Made by a program: the position numbers and the translations under genes
Notes under the pieces: model-generated
The model's input: the letters and a program-made list of their open reading frames with translations, nothing else
Databases searched by the model: none
What the model was told of the DNA's origin: nothing
Shown: positions 1-8,235 of the stretch, in pieces
Layout: every line of letters begins with the position of its first letter
How positions within the stretch are numbered: the stretch's first letter is position 1
Origin: Firmicutes bacterium UBA6418
GTDB lineage: Bacteria; Bacillota; Clostridia; Peptostreptococcales; Anaerovoracaceae
Reading direction: 5' to 3'
NCBI GenBank assembly: GCA_002439735.1
Contig: DJPG01000045.1
Location: 12,599-30,259, forward strand
DNA length: 17,661 nucleotides

Positions 1-302
1 GCTTCATTTTTTCGTATGCTTTTTTCGTATGCCTCCTTGAATTCCCGCGGTGGCATATGGAAGAACGCCATGGCCTTGATGTCCGGCTTGTCCGCTTTCA
101 GTGCATCGAGTCGCGCCATGCACCAGTCGGTCTGATCCTCGTGGATGCGGTTAAAGCCGCTGTAAAACCAGCCGCCCTCTCCGTACATATTGGAATCCAG
201 CATAACCAGCGGCAGCAGGACGCTCATCGTTACCAGCAGCACGAGCAGCGCGGATAAGCCGAAGCCGATAAGGATCGTGCTGCGGATTTTTTCGCGTTGC
301 CT
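1..302 (-). pseudogene. Metallophosphoesterase C-terminal remnant, frameshifted and fused to a membrane segment
   Basis: An open minus-strand frame of 100 codons runs off the window edge. Its last part (MLDSNMYGEGGWF, IHEDQTDW, then AMAFFHMPPREFKEAY) has the look of the C-terminal end of a calcineurin-like metallophosphoesterase, with the DQ..W and FFH.P signatures. The metal-binding N-terminal half of that family is absent. In its place is one hydrophobic stretch (about 207-283) that could be a membrane anchor, and a TGA stop lies just upstream at 303-305 with no good start codon or ribosome binding site. A perfect 13-bp tandem duplication at 7-32 shifts the frame: without it the protein would continue EAYEKMK, with it EAYEKSIRKNE. 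I infer a decayed gene with an internal deletion plus a small duplication. A misassembled contig end is the main alternative. The family call is fairly firm; the pseudogene status is moderately so. Confidence 0.6.
7..32. repeat. Perfect 13-bp tandem duplication
   Basis: The unit TTTTTTCGTATGC occurs at 7-19 and again at 20-32. It lies inside the metallophosphoesterase remnant and is what breaks its reading frame. Confidence 0.9.
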
Positions 303-764
303 TCAAGACCCTTGACCAGCTACACGCCGCCGCTTTCGCTTGACCCTTAAAGTGCCACGCGCTGACGCGCTGCACTTCTTGGCGTGAGACCCGCCTCGCT
401 TCTGTCTTCGCAATGGTTCGCCAGTCAGCGGGCTAGGACTACAAATCGCAGTGCCAAGGATATTGTACGACTTGCTCCTGGCCGGCTAAAGCCTGGGAGC
501 AAAAGCACAAGGTCTGTTTTGCCATGCAAACTTCGCTGTCGCTCGTTTCCATGGAACAGAACCATTGTATCAAATTACGGGCAGGGATGCCAGTGTTTCG
601 ACGGAAATTTCATCTTCCTATTTCTCAAAAAAGCGCAAAAAGATGTAACCGCAGCTCGGTTGGCTCTGAAATTTGCGGAAAATCATATGAGTCTCCTGGG
701 ATCAGATCCGTGGAGACTCTCGAACTTTCGGGCAGCCGAACTTTCTCGCACTTGGTCCGGGCTT
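303..764. other. Gene-free stretch of 460 bp with several inverted repeats
   Basis: No frame on either strand here looks like protein: the open frames are poor in conserved composition and lack ribosome binding sites. The stretch lies downstream of hcp. It holds a hairpin at 350-377 (6-bp outer stem AAGTGC/GCACTT and 4-bp inner stem CGCG/CGCG), a nested inverted-repeat element at 411-567, a 10-bp palindrome TTCCATGGAA at 547-556, and a hairpin at 689-719 with an 8-bp stem GAGTCTCC/GGAGACTC around an inner GGATC/GATCC. None is followed by a T-run, so no intrinsic terminator for hcp can be named. Confidence 0.6.
411..567 (-). repeat. Nested inverted-repeat element, possible structured RNA or foldback repeat
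   Basis: A 9-bp perfect inverted repeat (CAATGGTTC at 411-419, GAACCATTG at 559-567) encloses 139 bp. At nearly the same centre sits a second hairpin: TTGCTCC (472-478) pairs with GGAGCAA (496-502), with an inner GGC/GCC stem and a 4-nt loop. A TTTGC/GCAAA hairpin lies in one arm. On the minus strand a TGATACAAT sequence (564-572) resembles an extended -10 and overlaps the right arm. The concentric layout suggests a folded RNA or a miniature foldback repeat. I do not recognise any known RNA family, and the strand is a guess. Confidence 0.35.
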
Positions 765-2447
765 CTAAAGCTTTTGCGCGAGGCAGGTCTTAAGGTCGTC
801 TTCGGCATTGCTGATCAGGCGCAGGTCGAACGTATCGACCAGATATTGCAGAACGTTCGGGCTCAGGAACGCCGGTAAGGTCGGACCCAGATAAATGCCC
901 TTGATGCCCAGACTGAGGAGCGCCAGCAGCACGGCGACCGCCTTTTGTTCGTACCAGGAAAGGATCAGCGATAGCGGCAGGCTGTTGACATCCGTGCCAA
1001 AGGCGTCGGCCAGTGCTTCCGCGATGCGCACCGCCGAATACGTGTCATTGCATTGTCCCACATCCAAAAGGCGCGGCAGACCCGCGGTTTCGCCGAAGTC
1101 CAGCTTATTGAAGCGATATTTGCCGCAGGCCAGCGTCAGGATCAGGCAATCCTGCGGAACCATTTTGGCGAATTCCGTATAATAATTACGTCCCGGTCTT
1201 GCCCCGTCGCAGCCGCCGATCAGGAAAAAATGCCGGATCTTGCCGTCTTTCACCGCTTCCACGATTGCTCCGGCATTTGCCAGCGTCGCATGATGGCCGA
1301 AGCCGACGAGAATCTCCTCCTGCTCGTGGTCTTCCGGATAGCCGCCGAGCTCCAGCGCTTTTTGGATGATCGGTGAAAAGTCCTTCTCCCCGTTTTCCTT
1401 TTTCTCAATGAACCGCACGCCGTCCCAGCCGACCACATTGGTGCTGAAGATCCGATCCTTATAGCTTTCCCTCGGCCGCATCAGACAGTTTGTGGTCATC
1501 AGAATACAGCCCGGCAGATCGTCGAATTGCTTCTGCTGATCCTGCCACGCGCCGCCGAAGTTGCCTGCCAGATGCGTGTATTTTTTCAGACCGTCGTAGC
1601 CGTGCGCCGGCAGCATTTCGCCGTGCGTGTAGACGTGGATCCCTTTTCCCTGCGTCTGCGCGAGCAGCATTTCGAGATCTTTCAGGTCATGCCCGGAAAC
1701 CACGATGAACGGTCCCTTTTTCAGATGAATCTTCACCTTATGCGGCGACGGGTCGCCGTAGGCTTCGGTGTTGGCCTCATCCAGCTTTTTCATCACATCC
1801 AACGCGATCTCTCCGGTACGCATGGTCAGGCGGATCAGGTCTTCCGCAGTCAGCGCGTCGTCGGTCAGAGCCGCCAGCGCCTCAAAGTAAAACATGTCCA
1901 CCTGCTCGTTGCGGTATCCCAGTTCTCCGGCCTGATGGCCGTAAGCACTGATTCCTTTGAGTCCGTACAAGATCGTCATGCGCAGCGAGCGAACGTCAGG
2001 ATCGAGACCCTGCTCATACATGATCCCGGCAACCTCCGCAGCCCGCAGCATCTCCGCCTTTGTTTCCGGCAGGGAGAAAACAGCCTGTGCTGTTTTTGGT
2101 TCGGCGATGCCGGCTTTCTTTCCGCGCTGTTGCAGCTCTTCCTTGATCTTCTGCGACTGTTTCAGCAGATCGACGTGTACCTCCGCGTCAAAATTGACAT
2201 TCGTCAGCGTGGTAAACAGACAATTTTCGACAAAACGCACGATCCGCTCGTCGATTTTTTCTCCGCGCTCCGCAAGCGCCCGTGCGTAGACACTGATGCC
2301 TTTCAGCTGGTACAGCAGCAGATCCTGCAGATTCGCGACCTCCGCGGTCTTGCCGCAGACGCCCTGCTTGGTGCAGCCCTTGCCGCCTGCCGTCTGCTCG
2401 CATTGGTAGCAGAACATCTCGTACCCCAAATCCATGTGATTGCTCAT
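765..2447 (-). CDS. hcp: Hydroxylamine reductase / hybrid cluster protein, class I
   Basis: The product (560 aa) is a cytoplasmic Fe-S enzyme of the hybrid cluster protein family. Members reduce hydroxylamine in vitro and are linked to nitric oxide reduction and protein S-nitrosylation under anaerobic nitrosative stress. The N-terminus carries cysteines spaced C-x2-C-x8-C-x5-C (CYQCEQTAGGKGC then GVC), the pattern of class I proteins from strict anaerobes that bind a [4Fe-4S] cluster. Hybrid-cluster segments are present further on: SGHDL, HGEMLPAHGYDG, TTNCLMRP, GGCDGARPGR, LACGKYRF and DVGQCNDTY. Length fits class I (about 540-560 aa). The start at 2447 is preferred over the upstream in-frame start at 2504 because an AAAGGATGGAAAG ribosome binding region precedes it and the family begins close to the first cysteine. 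It lies 111 bp downstream of the MATE gene; I see no convincing separate promoter, so it may be read from the upstream operon. Confidence 0.95.
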   Translation of the reverse strand: MSNHMDLGYEMFCYQCEQTAGGKGCTKQGVCGKTAEVANLQDLLLYQLKGISVYARALAERGEKIDERIVRFVENCLFTTLTNVNFDAEVHVDLLKQSQKIKEELQQRGKKAGIAEPKTAQAVFSLPETKAEMLRAAEVAGIMYEQGLDPDVRSLRMTILYGLKGISAYGHQAGELGYRNEQVDMFYFEALAALTDDALTAEDLIRLTMRTGEIALDVMKKLDEANTEAYGDPSPHKVKIHLKKGPFIVVSGHDLKDLEMLLAQTQGKGIHVYTHGEMLPAHGYDGLKKYTHLAGNFGGAWQDQQKQFDDLPGCILMTTNCLMRPRESYKDRIFSTNVVGWDGVRFIEKKENGEKDFSPIIQKALELGGYPEDHEQEEILVGFGHHATLANAGAIVEAVKDGKIRHFFLIGGCDGARPGRNYYTEFAKMVPQDCLILTLACGKYRFNKLDFGETAGLPRLLDVGQCNDTYSAVRIAEALADAFGTDVNSLPLSLILSWYEQKAVAVLLALLSLGIKGIYLGPTLPAFLSPNVLQYLVDTFDLRLISNAEDDLKTCLAQKL

Positions 2448-2558
2448 ACTCTTTCCATCCTTTTTTGCATTTGCGGCTACAGCGCACGGATGTTCCGCCG
2501 CCATGCCGTCTCGATGGTTAGTCTTTGCAATTTCGGAAGAAAATATGTCTGCGGTCCT

Positions 2559-3887
2559 TTATTCTTTGCTTTTTATCCCGTGGCTTTTGAGAAATCTGCG
2601 GTACAGCGCCGCCCCGAGAAGGCTCGTTAAGATTTCTGTGACCGGAAAGGTCAGCCAGAAGAACTGCAGCCCGAACCGGGAAAACAGAAAGCCGAGCGGA
2701 ACGAACAGTCCGAGGGTTCGTACAAGCGTCAGCATCGAACTTGCGCCCCCGCCCCCGATCGCCTGAAAGAATACCGGAAAGGTTAGCGACGTTACCATCG
2801 GCAGGAAGCTCGTCCCAATGATGCGAAAGCCGATCCGCCCGATGGCGATCACGGCCTGGTCTTTGGTAAAGACACGCAGCATCGGTCCGGGGATCAGGAC
2901 AAAGCACAGCACGCCGACCATCATCAGCGCCATACCGAAGATAACGGCTGTTTTCAAGGTTTTCCTGCACCGATCCAGCTGTTTTGCGGCGTAATTGTAG
3001 CTGATGACCGGGACGATACAGGTCTGCATCGCCCCCAGCGGAATGAAAAAAAACGTCTGCCACTTGTAGTAGAGTCCCAGTGCAGTCACCGCTTGATCGG
3101 AAAAGGTCGCCAGAATCAGGTTAAGCCCCAATATGTAAAAGGTATAGGCCGACTGCATTAAAATGTTCGGGATCCCGAGTTGAAAGATCAGCCGGATCCG
3201 GCGCTTCCAGACGGCTCTTTCCGGCGGCCTGCGCAGCGCTTTTTTCATCACGATCAGCGCCGCGGCAATCTGCCCGACAACGGTTGCGATCGCTGCACCC
3301 GCAATCTCCAGTCTCGGCAGTCCGAACAGGCCGAAGATCAGCAGCGGATCCAGGACGATATTCGTCAGCGCACCGACGATCTGTGCCAGCATCGGCGTTT
3401 TCATGTTGCCGCCTGCCTGCAGGATCTTGGTCCAGATGCTTTCCAGAAATAGACCGAAGCTGCATACGCAGACAATCCTTCCGTAAGTGATCACATCCGC
3501 GATCACGATTTCCGATTCCGTGGACATCCTTGCGTATGCCGGCATGATCAACCAGCAGACGACGGCAAACACTAGCCACATGCCTGCGCCCAGCAGCGTA
3601 CCGATACCGGCAAATTCATCCGCGGTCTGATACTTACCGGCGCCGAATTGGGAGGCCATTGCGGTGTTGATCCCCACCCCGGTCCCGACAGCCATGGCGA
3701 TCATCAACAGCTGTATCGGGTAAATGATCGACAGTGCGGTCAGACCGCTTTCCGAGCATTGCCCCACGAACAGACTGTCGACGATATTGTAAAGTGCTTG
3801 GATCAGCTGCGCCAGCATCACAGGCGGCGCCAGCTGCAGCAAGATCTTACTGATCTTTTCACTGCCAAAAAATTCGGATGTCTCCAT
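2559..3887 (-). CDS. MATE family multidrug/Na+ (or H+) antiporter
   Basis: The protein (442 aa) is a membrane transporter of the MATE superfamily, expected to export cationic drugs or metabolites in exchange for Na+ or H+. It shows about twelve hydrophobic segments in two homologous halves. The family opening is clear: LQLAPPVMLAQLIQALYN followed by DSLFVGQ and GVGINTAMASQFGAGK. The matching second-half opening is QLGIPNILMQSAYTF with YYKWQTFFFIPLGAMQ. Length is typical (about 440-460 aa). The ATG at 3887 is chosen because GAGG lies 9 nt before it; an in-frame GTG at 3902 would add only five residues (RRKR-type) and has no site of its own. The gene follows the ABC-F gene after about 70 bp without an obvious terminator, suggesting co-transcription. 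The substrate cannot be read from sequence. Confidence 0.93.
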   Translation of the reverse strand: METSEFFGSEKISKILLQLAPPVMLAQLIQALYNIVDSLFVGQCSESGLTALSIIYPIQLLMIAMAVGTGVGINTAMASQFGAGKYQTADEFAGIGTLLGAGMWLVFAVVCWLIMPAYARMSTESEIVIADVITYGRIVCVCSFGLFLESIWTKILQAGGNMKTPMLAQIVGALTNIVLDPLLIFGLFGLPRLEIAGAAIATVVGQIAAALIVMKKALRRPPERAVWKRRIRLIFQLGIPNILMQSAYTFYILGLNLILATFSDQAVTALGLYYKWQTFFFIPLGAMQTCIVPVISYNYAAKQLDRCRKTLKTAVIFGMALMMVGVLCFVLIPGPMLRVFTKDQAVIAIGRIGFRIIGTSFLPMVTSLTFPVFFQAIGGGGASSMLTLVRTLGLFVPLGFLFSRFGLQFFWLTFPVTEILTSLLGAALYRRFLKSHGIKSKE

Positions 3888-3960
3888 TCTCTTTCGCCTC
3901 ACATTTGTATTTTTCGTTCCGTTCTTTTCCGTGCTCGCACGCCGGTGAACCCTTGACCGT

Positions 3961-5805
3961 CTACGGCTGCAAGGTTTCCAGTTCGGTGCAGAGTTTCTCG
4001 ACCGCCGTCAGGTCATCTCGCTGAAAAGCGGCGGTGATGCTGGTCTCCAGCTCCTGTTTTTTGCGGTCGATCTCCAGATAAGTGACATCAAAATATCGAT
4101 CATATACCATTTTGCGGAAGTTCCGGCTGCGAATCCTCCTTATGGTATTTTCATCCGCAAAAAGGATGTAGTCGGCGCAGTCGGCGGCCAGATAAAAATC
4201 ATGCGTCACCATCAGGATCGTTCCCCGGTAAGCGTTGATCGCTTTCTCAAGAGCGGTCTGCGCCGCCAGATCCAGATGGTTGGTCGGTTCATCCAAAAGC
4301 AGCAGGGCGGCGCCGCTACGAGAAAGGATCGCCAGCTGCAGTAGGTTCTGTTCGCCGCCGGAAAGCCGGCTTACGTTCTGCTCCAGACAAGCCGTCGGCA
4401 GCGTATAGGCCGTGAGGCAGGCTTGCATTTCGGCTCTGGTTTTCAATCCTGCATCCCGCAGGATCTCCGCAACGGTCTTTTCTCCGTTCTCCGCGCCGAC
4501 CTCCGGCTGCGGCAGCCACGCAAACGACGTATCCGGGTCGATCCGGATCGCCGGGTCTTCCTGCCGGATGATATCCCGGATGAGCGTCGTCTTGCCGGTG
4601 CCGTTGGCTCCGATCAGAGCGACCTTTTCTCCCTCTTTGATCTCAAAATTGACATCCCGCAGCAAATGCTCGTCAAATTTCACTTCGTAATCCGTCACCC
4701 GCAGCACGACACGCGGCTCGGATGACGGCCGTGCGCAGTCCTCGCTCGCATTTCGCCCGACCGCAGCGGACTGCGCCGCGGGCGCCGCCGGTGCTGCCGG
4801 TTCCGAGGCTTGCGCGGCGCGTAATGCCGCGCCGGGCAGGGTGATCTGCGGCTCCCGTACTTCGATGAACGGCGCCTTGATCTGCCGCTTAAGCAGTCTT
4901 TCCAGCTGCGATTGCTTGGCATTGACCACTTGCCCGATGGTCGGATTGACCATCAGCGTCGCACGTTTGCGCAGAAGTTCTACCATTTGCTCCGTGCGCG
5001 CAATCTCTTCCTGCTCTTCGATATACTGCAGGCGCAGGTTCAGTTTTTCCCGCAGGATCGCGCAGCGATAGGCCGCGTAGGAGCCGTCAAATTCCTGCAG
5101 ATCGCCGTTTTCCAGATGCAGGATCTGATCAAAGCAATGGTTCAGCAGGTAGCGGTTATGGGTAACGGCCAGCAGCGTGCCGCGATAAGCGTTGATCAGC
5201 CCGCAGAGCCCGTTCAGATTTTCAAAATCCAAAAAAACATCCGGCTCATCCAGCACCAAAAAGTTCGGTGCCAAGAGCATTTCCCGCAGGATCTGCAGCA
5301 GCTTGTATTCTCCGCCGCTGACTTCTGAAAGTCTTGTTTCTTCCAGATCACTCATCCCCGCAATATACAGCTGCCGACGGATGACGCTTTCGTAATGATC
5401 CGCGTCCATCGCCTCGCTCTGATCCAGCAGAGCCTGATAGCGGGCAAACAGCTGCTCCATCTGCGCTTCGTCGATCTCCGGCGCCGCCATTTCGTCGCAG
5501 ACCGCGGTGATCTGCGCATTCATGTCGGTAAAACGCTGCGCGAGATAGTCGAACACGGTACAATCCTGCGCCTTGTCCCGCACGCTGAATTGGCTGGCGT
5601 AACCGATGCGGCAGTTTTCGTCCAGCAGAATCCTGCCGTCAAACCAGTACTTTCCCGGGTGCAGCAGCATCTCCACAAGGGTTGATTTGCCGCATCCGTT
5701 GCTTCCAATCAGCGCGCAATGCCGTCCGGTCTCTATGGTAAATGAAATCTCGTTGTATAAGTCTTTGTCCGGAAAACCGTAGGATAGTTTTTCGACCTGG
5801 ATCAT
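3961..5805 (-). CDS. ABC-F family ATPase with two nucleotide-binding domains
   Basis: The 614-residue protein has two ABC ATPase domains in tandem and no membrane segments, the layout of ABC-F proteins that act on the ribosome (translation control or antibiotic protection). Domain 1: Walker A GSNGCGKST (34-42), signature SGGE (163-166), Walker B VLDEPDVFLD (184-193), switch His215. Domain 2: Walker A GANGTGKTT (399-407), LSGGEQ (481-486), LLLLDEPTNHLD (501-512), switch His535. A charged helical linker (about 252-312) matches the interdomain helices of the family. It is followed by an unusual Ala/Pro-rich segment at 326-365. Domain 1 has DEPDVFLD where DEPTNHLD is commonest, though the catalytic Glu is kept. 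The start has GAGGG about 7 nt upstream. It follows the U32 gene by 27 nt, so the two are almost surely co-transcribed. Which ABC-F subgroup, and whether it gives drug resistance, is not resolved. Confidence 0.92.
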   Translation of the reverse strand: MIQVEKLSYGFPDKDLYNEISFTIETGRHCALIGSNGCGKSTLVEMLLHPGKYWFDGRILLDENCRIGYASQFSVRDKAQDCTVFDYLAQRFTDMNAQITAVCDEMAAPEIDEAQMEQLFARYQALLDQSEAMDADHYESVIRRQLYIAGMSDLEETRLSEVSGGEYKLLQILREMLLAPNFLVLDEPDVFLDFENLNGLCGLINAYRGTLLAVTHNRYLLNHCFDQILHLENGDLQEFDGSYAAYRCAILREKLNLRLQYIEEQEEIARTEQMVELLRKRATLMVNPTIGQVVNAKQSQLERLLKRQIKAPFIEVREPQITLPGAALRAAQASEPAAPAAPAAQSAAVGRNASEDCARPSSEPRVVLRVTDYEVKFDEHLLRDVNFEIKEGEKVALIGANGTGKTTLIRDIIRQEDPAIRIDPDTSFAWLPQPEVGAENGEKTVAEILRDAGLKTRAEMQACLTAYTLPTACLEQNVSRLSGGEQNLLQLAILSRSGAALLLLDEPTNHLDLAAQTALEKAINAYRGTILMVTHDFYLAADCADYILFADENTIRRIRSRNFRKMVYDRYFDVTYLEIDRKKQELETSITAAFQRDDLTAVEKLCTELETLQP

Positions 5806-5832
5806 GTCAGTCCCTCTTTCTTATCTCACATG

Positions 5833-8151
5833 CTAAATGATTTCCTTGTTAAAATGGCCCCGCGTATCACTCTCCTTACGGAACAGGGACTTCGGCTCCC
5901 GCCCGCTGAGCTTGCGCTGCGCGGCGCGGACGATGCGCGTCACTTCTTCCGCGCTCTCGGTCGTAAAGTTCAGGCGGAACGCCTCTACGCCCTGAACGGA
6001 CGGCATCTCATCCAGCAGGTTGAGGATCTTGCCGTTGAGGATGGTCGTCGTGCAGTCCGGGTGGGAAAGGATCGGAAAGGTTCCGTATTCGTCTTTCAGC
6101 TCATAGACCTTCGTCTTACAGAGTCCGCACTGCTCCATCTTTTTGAGCGGGCAGTATTTGGTGAAGATCAGCGGCGCGCGTCCGTAAACGATCATCTCCA
6201 GCGCCGGCACTGCGCCGTATGCGCGGCGGTAAGCCTCGATCAGCGCTGCGATCTGCCTGCGGTTCAGCTCGTAGGACAGGGTCACGCGTTTTGCGCCCAG
6301 TTCCAGCAGTCTGCGGCAGGCGATCGAGTTGACCACATTGAAAGAATAATCCGTCACGAACGGATTGCGGTCTTTATAGTAATACAGGCCGCCGTATCCG
6401 CCGAGCAGGAGTTCTCCGTCCCGCTCCTCATAGTTTGCCTGGTTCCTGCGGACGATATTCTCAAAATAGATCCGCGAGATTCCGGCATTCCGGCAGGCGT
6501 CGTATTGCTCCTTTGTGACGACAGACGCCGTCAGAAACGGTTCCGGATCCTCTGCCTGCGCGCGAGCTGGGGTCTGCGCGCGCCCTGCTTCTGCCGGTGC
6601 GCAGTCCGCCATCGGCACCGTATCCGTTTTCGCCCGCTCCGAAAGCCCTGCGCCTACAAGCACGCGGCGCGGCTTGCTGTTCAGTTTTTCTTCATAGAGC
6701 CGTTCGACGATCGTGCGGCGTGCCTGGTTGAGCAGCTTGACCGGGATGAAAGCCCCGCACTCTTCAAACACAAGCTCCTGCAAGGTAAACACCGTGTCAT
6801 GGAGCTTTGCCAGCTGTTTTTTTACTTGCTCGGCGGTGGTCGGCCGGTTTTGCGCCGCTTCCAGGATCTCCTCGCTTGTATAGCCGCAGCGCACGCCCAG
6901 ACCCTCGGCCTCAACGGTCAGCGCCGCGCCGGGATAGGCGTGCACCCAAAGCCGCAGCGGAAAGCGCCGGAATTCCTGTTCCATACTCTTTTCCAGTTCC
7001 TGATAGAACTGATAGTCCTTGGTCTTGTAGACCGGATCACCTTTGGACAATTTTTCCTTGATGCGGATGAAGCAGCTGCGCTCCGCCTGATTGATCAGAT
7101 TGCCGTCCCGATTGTACAGCTTGACTACGGAAAGGTTGACATCTTCTCCGTTATGGTCAATGCGGATGATATCGTTCTGTTTTAGAGCGTCATGCAGACG
7201 GATCTCGTACATGCCTTTATATGCACCGGCAACGCTGCCGATCGCGTAGCCGAAATTGTTCGGTTTTTGAATATTCGTCAGATCCTTGGGATCCTCGTGG
7301 AAAAGATAGCCTTTGGTAAAGGTTCGATTGAAGGTCTTTTTCAGATCATCCCTATCTTCTTCTGTCGCATGTCCGTCGAGGGCGGCGCGGTACCTTGCCG
7401 TCACATTCGCCACATAGGCCGGTTCTTTCATGCGTCCCTCGATCTTGAGAGAGTCCAGGGCTTTGAGGTCTTCGATATAGTCGATGGTGTTCAGATCCTT
7501 GGTCGACAGCAGATAACTCGTCCCCAGGGATCTGCCGTTTGTCTTGTCGATCAGCTCATAAGGCTTGCGGCAGGATCCGACGCATCTGCCCCGGTTGCCG
7601 CTGCGGTAGCCGATCAGTCCGGACATCAGACAGTTGCCGGAATAGGATACGCAGAGCGCTCCGTGTACAAAGATCTCCAGCGGGATCTTCGCGATCCGGC
7701 GGATCTCTTTCGCCTTTTCGATCGTCACCTCACGCGCCAGCACGACACGCTTCGCGCCGAGTTCTTTCCAGAGAAGCGTGCCCTCCAGATCGTCGATCCC
7801 CATCTGTGTGGAGCAGTGCGCTTCCATATCCGGGAAGCGCCGGATGATCTCCTCAAATACCGCCATATCCTGCACGATGACGCCGTCGACGCCGATCGCG
7901 TTGAGAAAAGCCAGCTGCTCCCGCATGGCCGCAAGTTCTTCTTCAAAAACGATGGTGTTCATCGTCACATAAACCTTTACTTCCCGCAGGTGCGCATAGC
8001 GGATCGCCTCCGCAAGCGTGGTTTCGTCAAAATTGCAGGAATATGCTCGCGCGCCGAATTTCTGCATGCCGAGATAGACCGCGTCGCAGCCGTTTGTGAC
8101 CGCCGCTTTCAGCGCCTCCATATTTCCGGCCGGAGCCAGCAGTTCTGTCAT
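5833..8151 (-). CDS. U32 family protein with DUF3656-like region (RlhA-like RNA hydroxylation protein)
   Basis: The 772-residue cytoplasmic protein opens with the U32 signature ELLAPAGNMEALKAAV and has the core motif FVHGALCVSYSG (161-172) through RCVGSCRKPY, with cysteines C167, C174, C190 and C194. Such cysteines hold an iron-sulfur cluster in studied U32 proteins. Residues about 270-490 resemble the DUF3656 region found in RlhA, which hydroxylates a cytidine of 23S rRNA in E. coli together with prephenate-linked chemistry. A variable Ala-rich linker (500-538) precedes a C-terminal domain with a second cysteine group (C667, C675, C678, C700). Members were once annotated as peptidases; RNA hydroxylation is the better inference here, supported by the adjoining tRNA-modification gene dus. 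The start has a perfect AGGAGG 5 nt upstream. It is 80 bp downstream of dus. tRNA-directed TrhP-type activity is the alternative. Confidence 0.88.
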   Translation of the reverse strand: MTELLAPAGNMEALKAAVTNGCDAVYLGMQKFGARAYSCNFDETTLAEAIRYAHLREVKVYVTMNTIVFEEELAAMREQLAFLNAIGVDGVIVQDMAVFEEIIRRFPDMEAHCSTQMGIDDLEGTLLWKELGAKRVVLAREVTIEKAKEIRRIAKIPLEIFVHGALCVSYSGNCLMSGLIGYRSGNRGRCVGSCRKPYELIDKTNGRSLGTSYLLSTKDLNTIDYIEDLKALDSLKIEGRMKEPAYVANVTARYRAALDGHATEEDRDDLKKTFNRTFTKGYLFHEDPKDLTNIQKPNNFGYAIGSVAGAYKGMYEIRLHDALKQNDIIRIDHNGEDVNLSVVKLYNRDGNLINQAERSCFIRIKEKLSKGDPVYKTKDYQFYQELEKSMEQEFRRFPLRLWVHAYPGAALTVEAEGLGVRCGYTSEEILEAAQNRPTTAEQVKKQLAKLHDTVFTLQELVFEECGAFIPVKLLNQARRTIVERLYEEKLNSKPRRVLVGAGLSERAKTDTVPMADCAPAEAGRAQTPARAQAEDPEPFLTASVVTKEQYDACRNAGISRIYFENIVRRNQANYEERDGELLLGGYGGLYYYKDRNPFVTDYSFNVVNSIACRRLLELGAKRVTLSYELNRRQIAALIEAYRRAYGAVPALEMIVYGRAPLIFTKYCPLKKMEQCGLCKTKVYELKDEYGTFPILSHPDCTTTILNGKILNLLDEMPSVQGVEAFRLNFTTESAEEVTRIVRAAQRKLSGREPKSLFRKESDTRGHFNKEII

Positions 8152-8201
8152 GGTTTCCTCCTGTTATTCTGTCATTTTTCTGCTTGTCCGCAGAATCTTT
8201 G

Positions 8202-8235
8202 CATAGGATCCATCGAATCCATAGGATCCTCCTAT
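8202..8235. repeat. CATAGGATCC direct repeats and a small hairpin at the dus 3' end
   Basis: CATAGGATCC occurs at 8202-8211 and 8220-8229 in the short spacer between dus and the U32 gene. The second copy forms ATAGGA-TCC-TCCTAT (8221-8235), a 6-bp inverted repeat overlapping the dus stop codon. No T-run follows, so it is not a terminator; it may affect message processing. Confidence 0.5.

Noticed and set aside
689..719. Hairpin downstream of hcp as its terminator
   Set aside because: The stem is good but no T-run follows on the minus strand.
384..878. A 164-codon plus-strand open frame over the gene-free stretch and the hcp end
   Set aside because: It runs antisense into the certain hcp gene, has no ribosome binding site and shows no recognisable domain; its sequence tracks inverted repeats rather than protein.
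1527..2630. A 367-codon plus-strand open frame opposite hcp
   Set aside because: It is the antisense shadow of hcp, whose motifs are unmistakable; the same holds for long frames opposite the U32, dus, pucR and ftsH genes.
3943..3959. Hairpin CGGTGAA-CCC-TTGACCG after the ABC-F stop, with a GTCAAGGG word like that near 311-343
   Set aside because: It has an internal mismatch and no T-run, so it is not a terminator, and the shared word is too short to call a repeat family.
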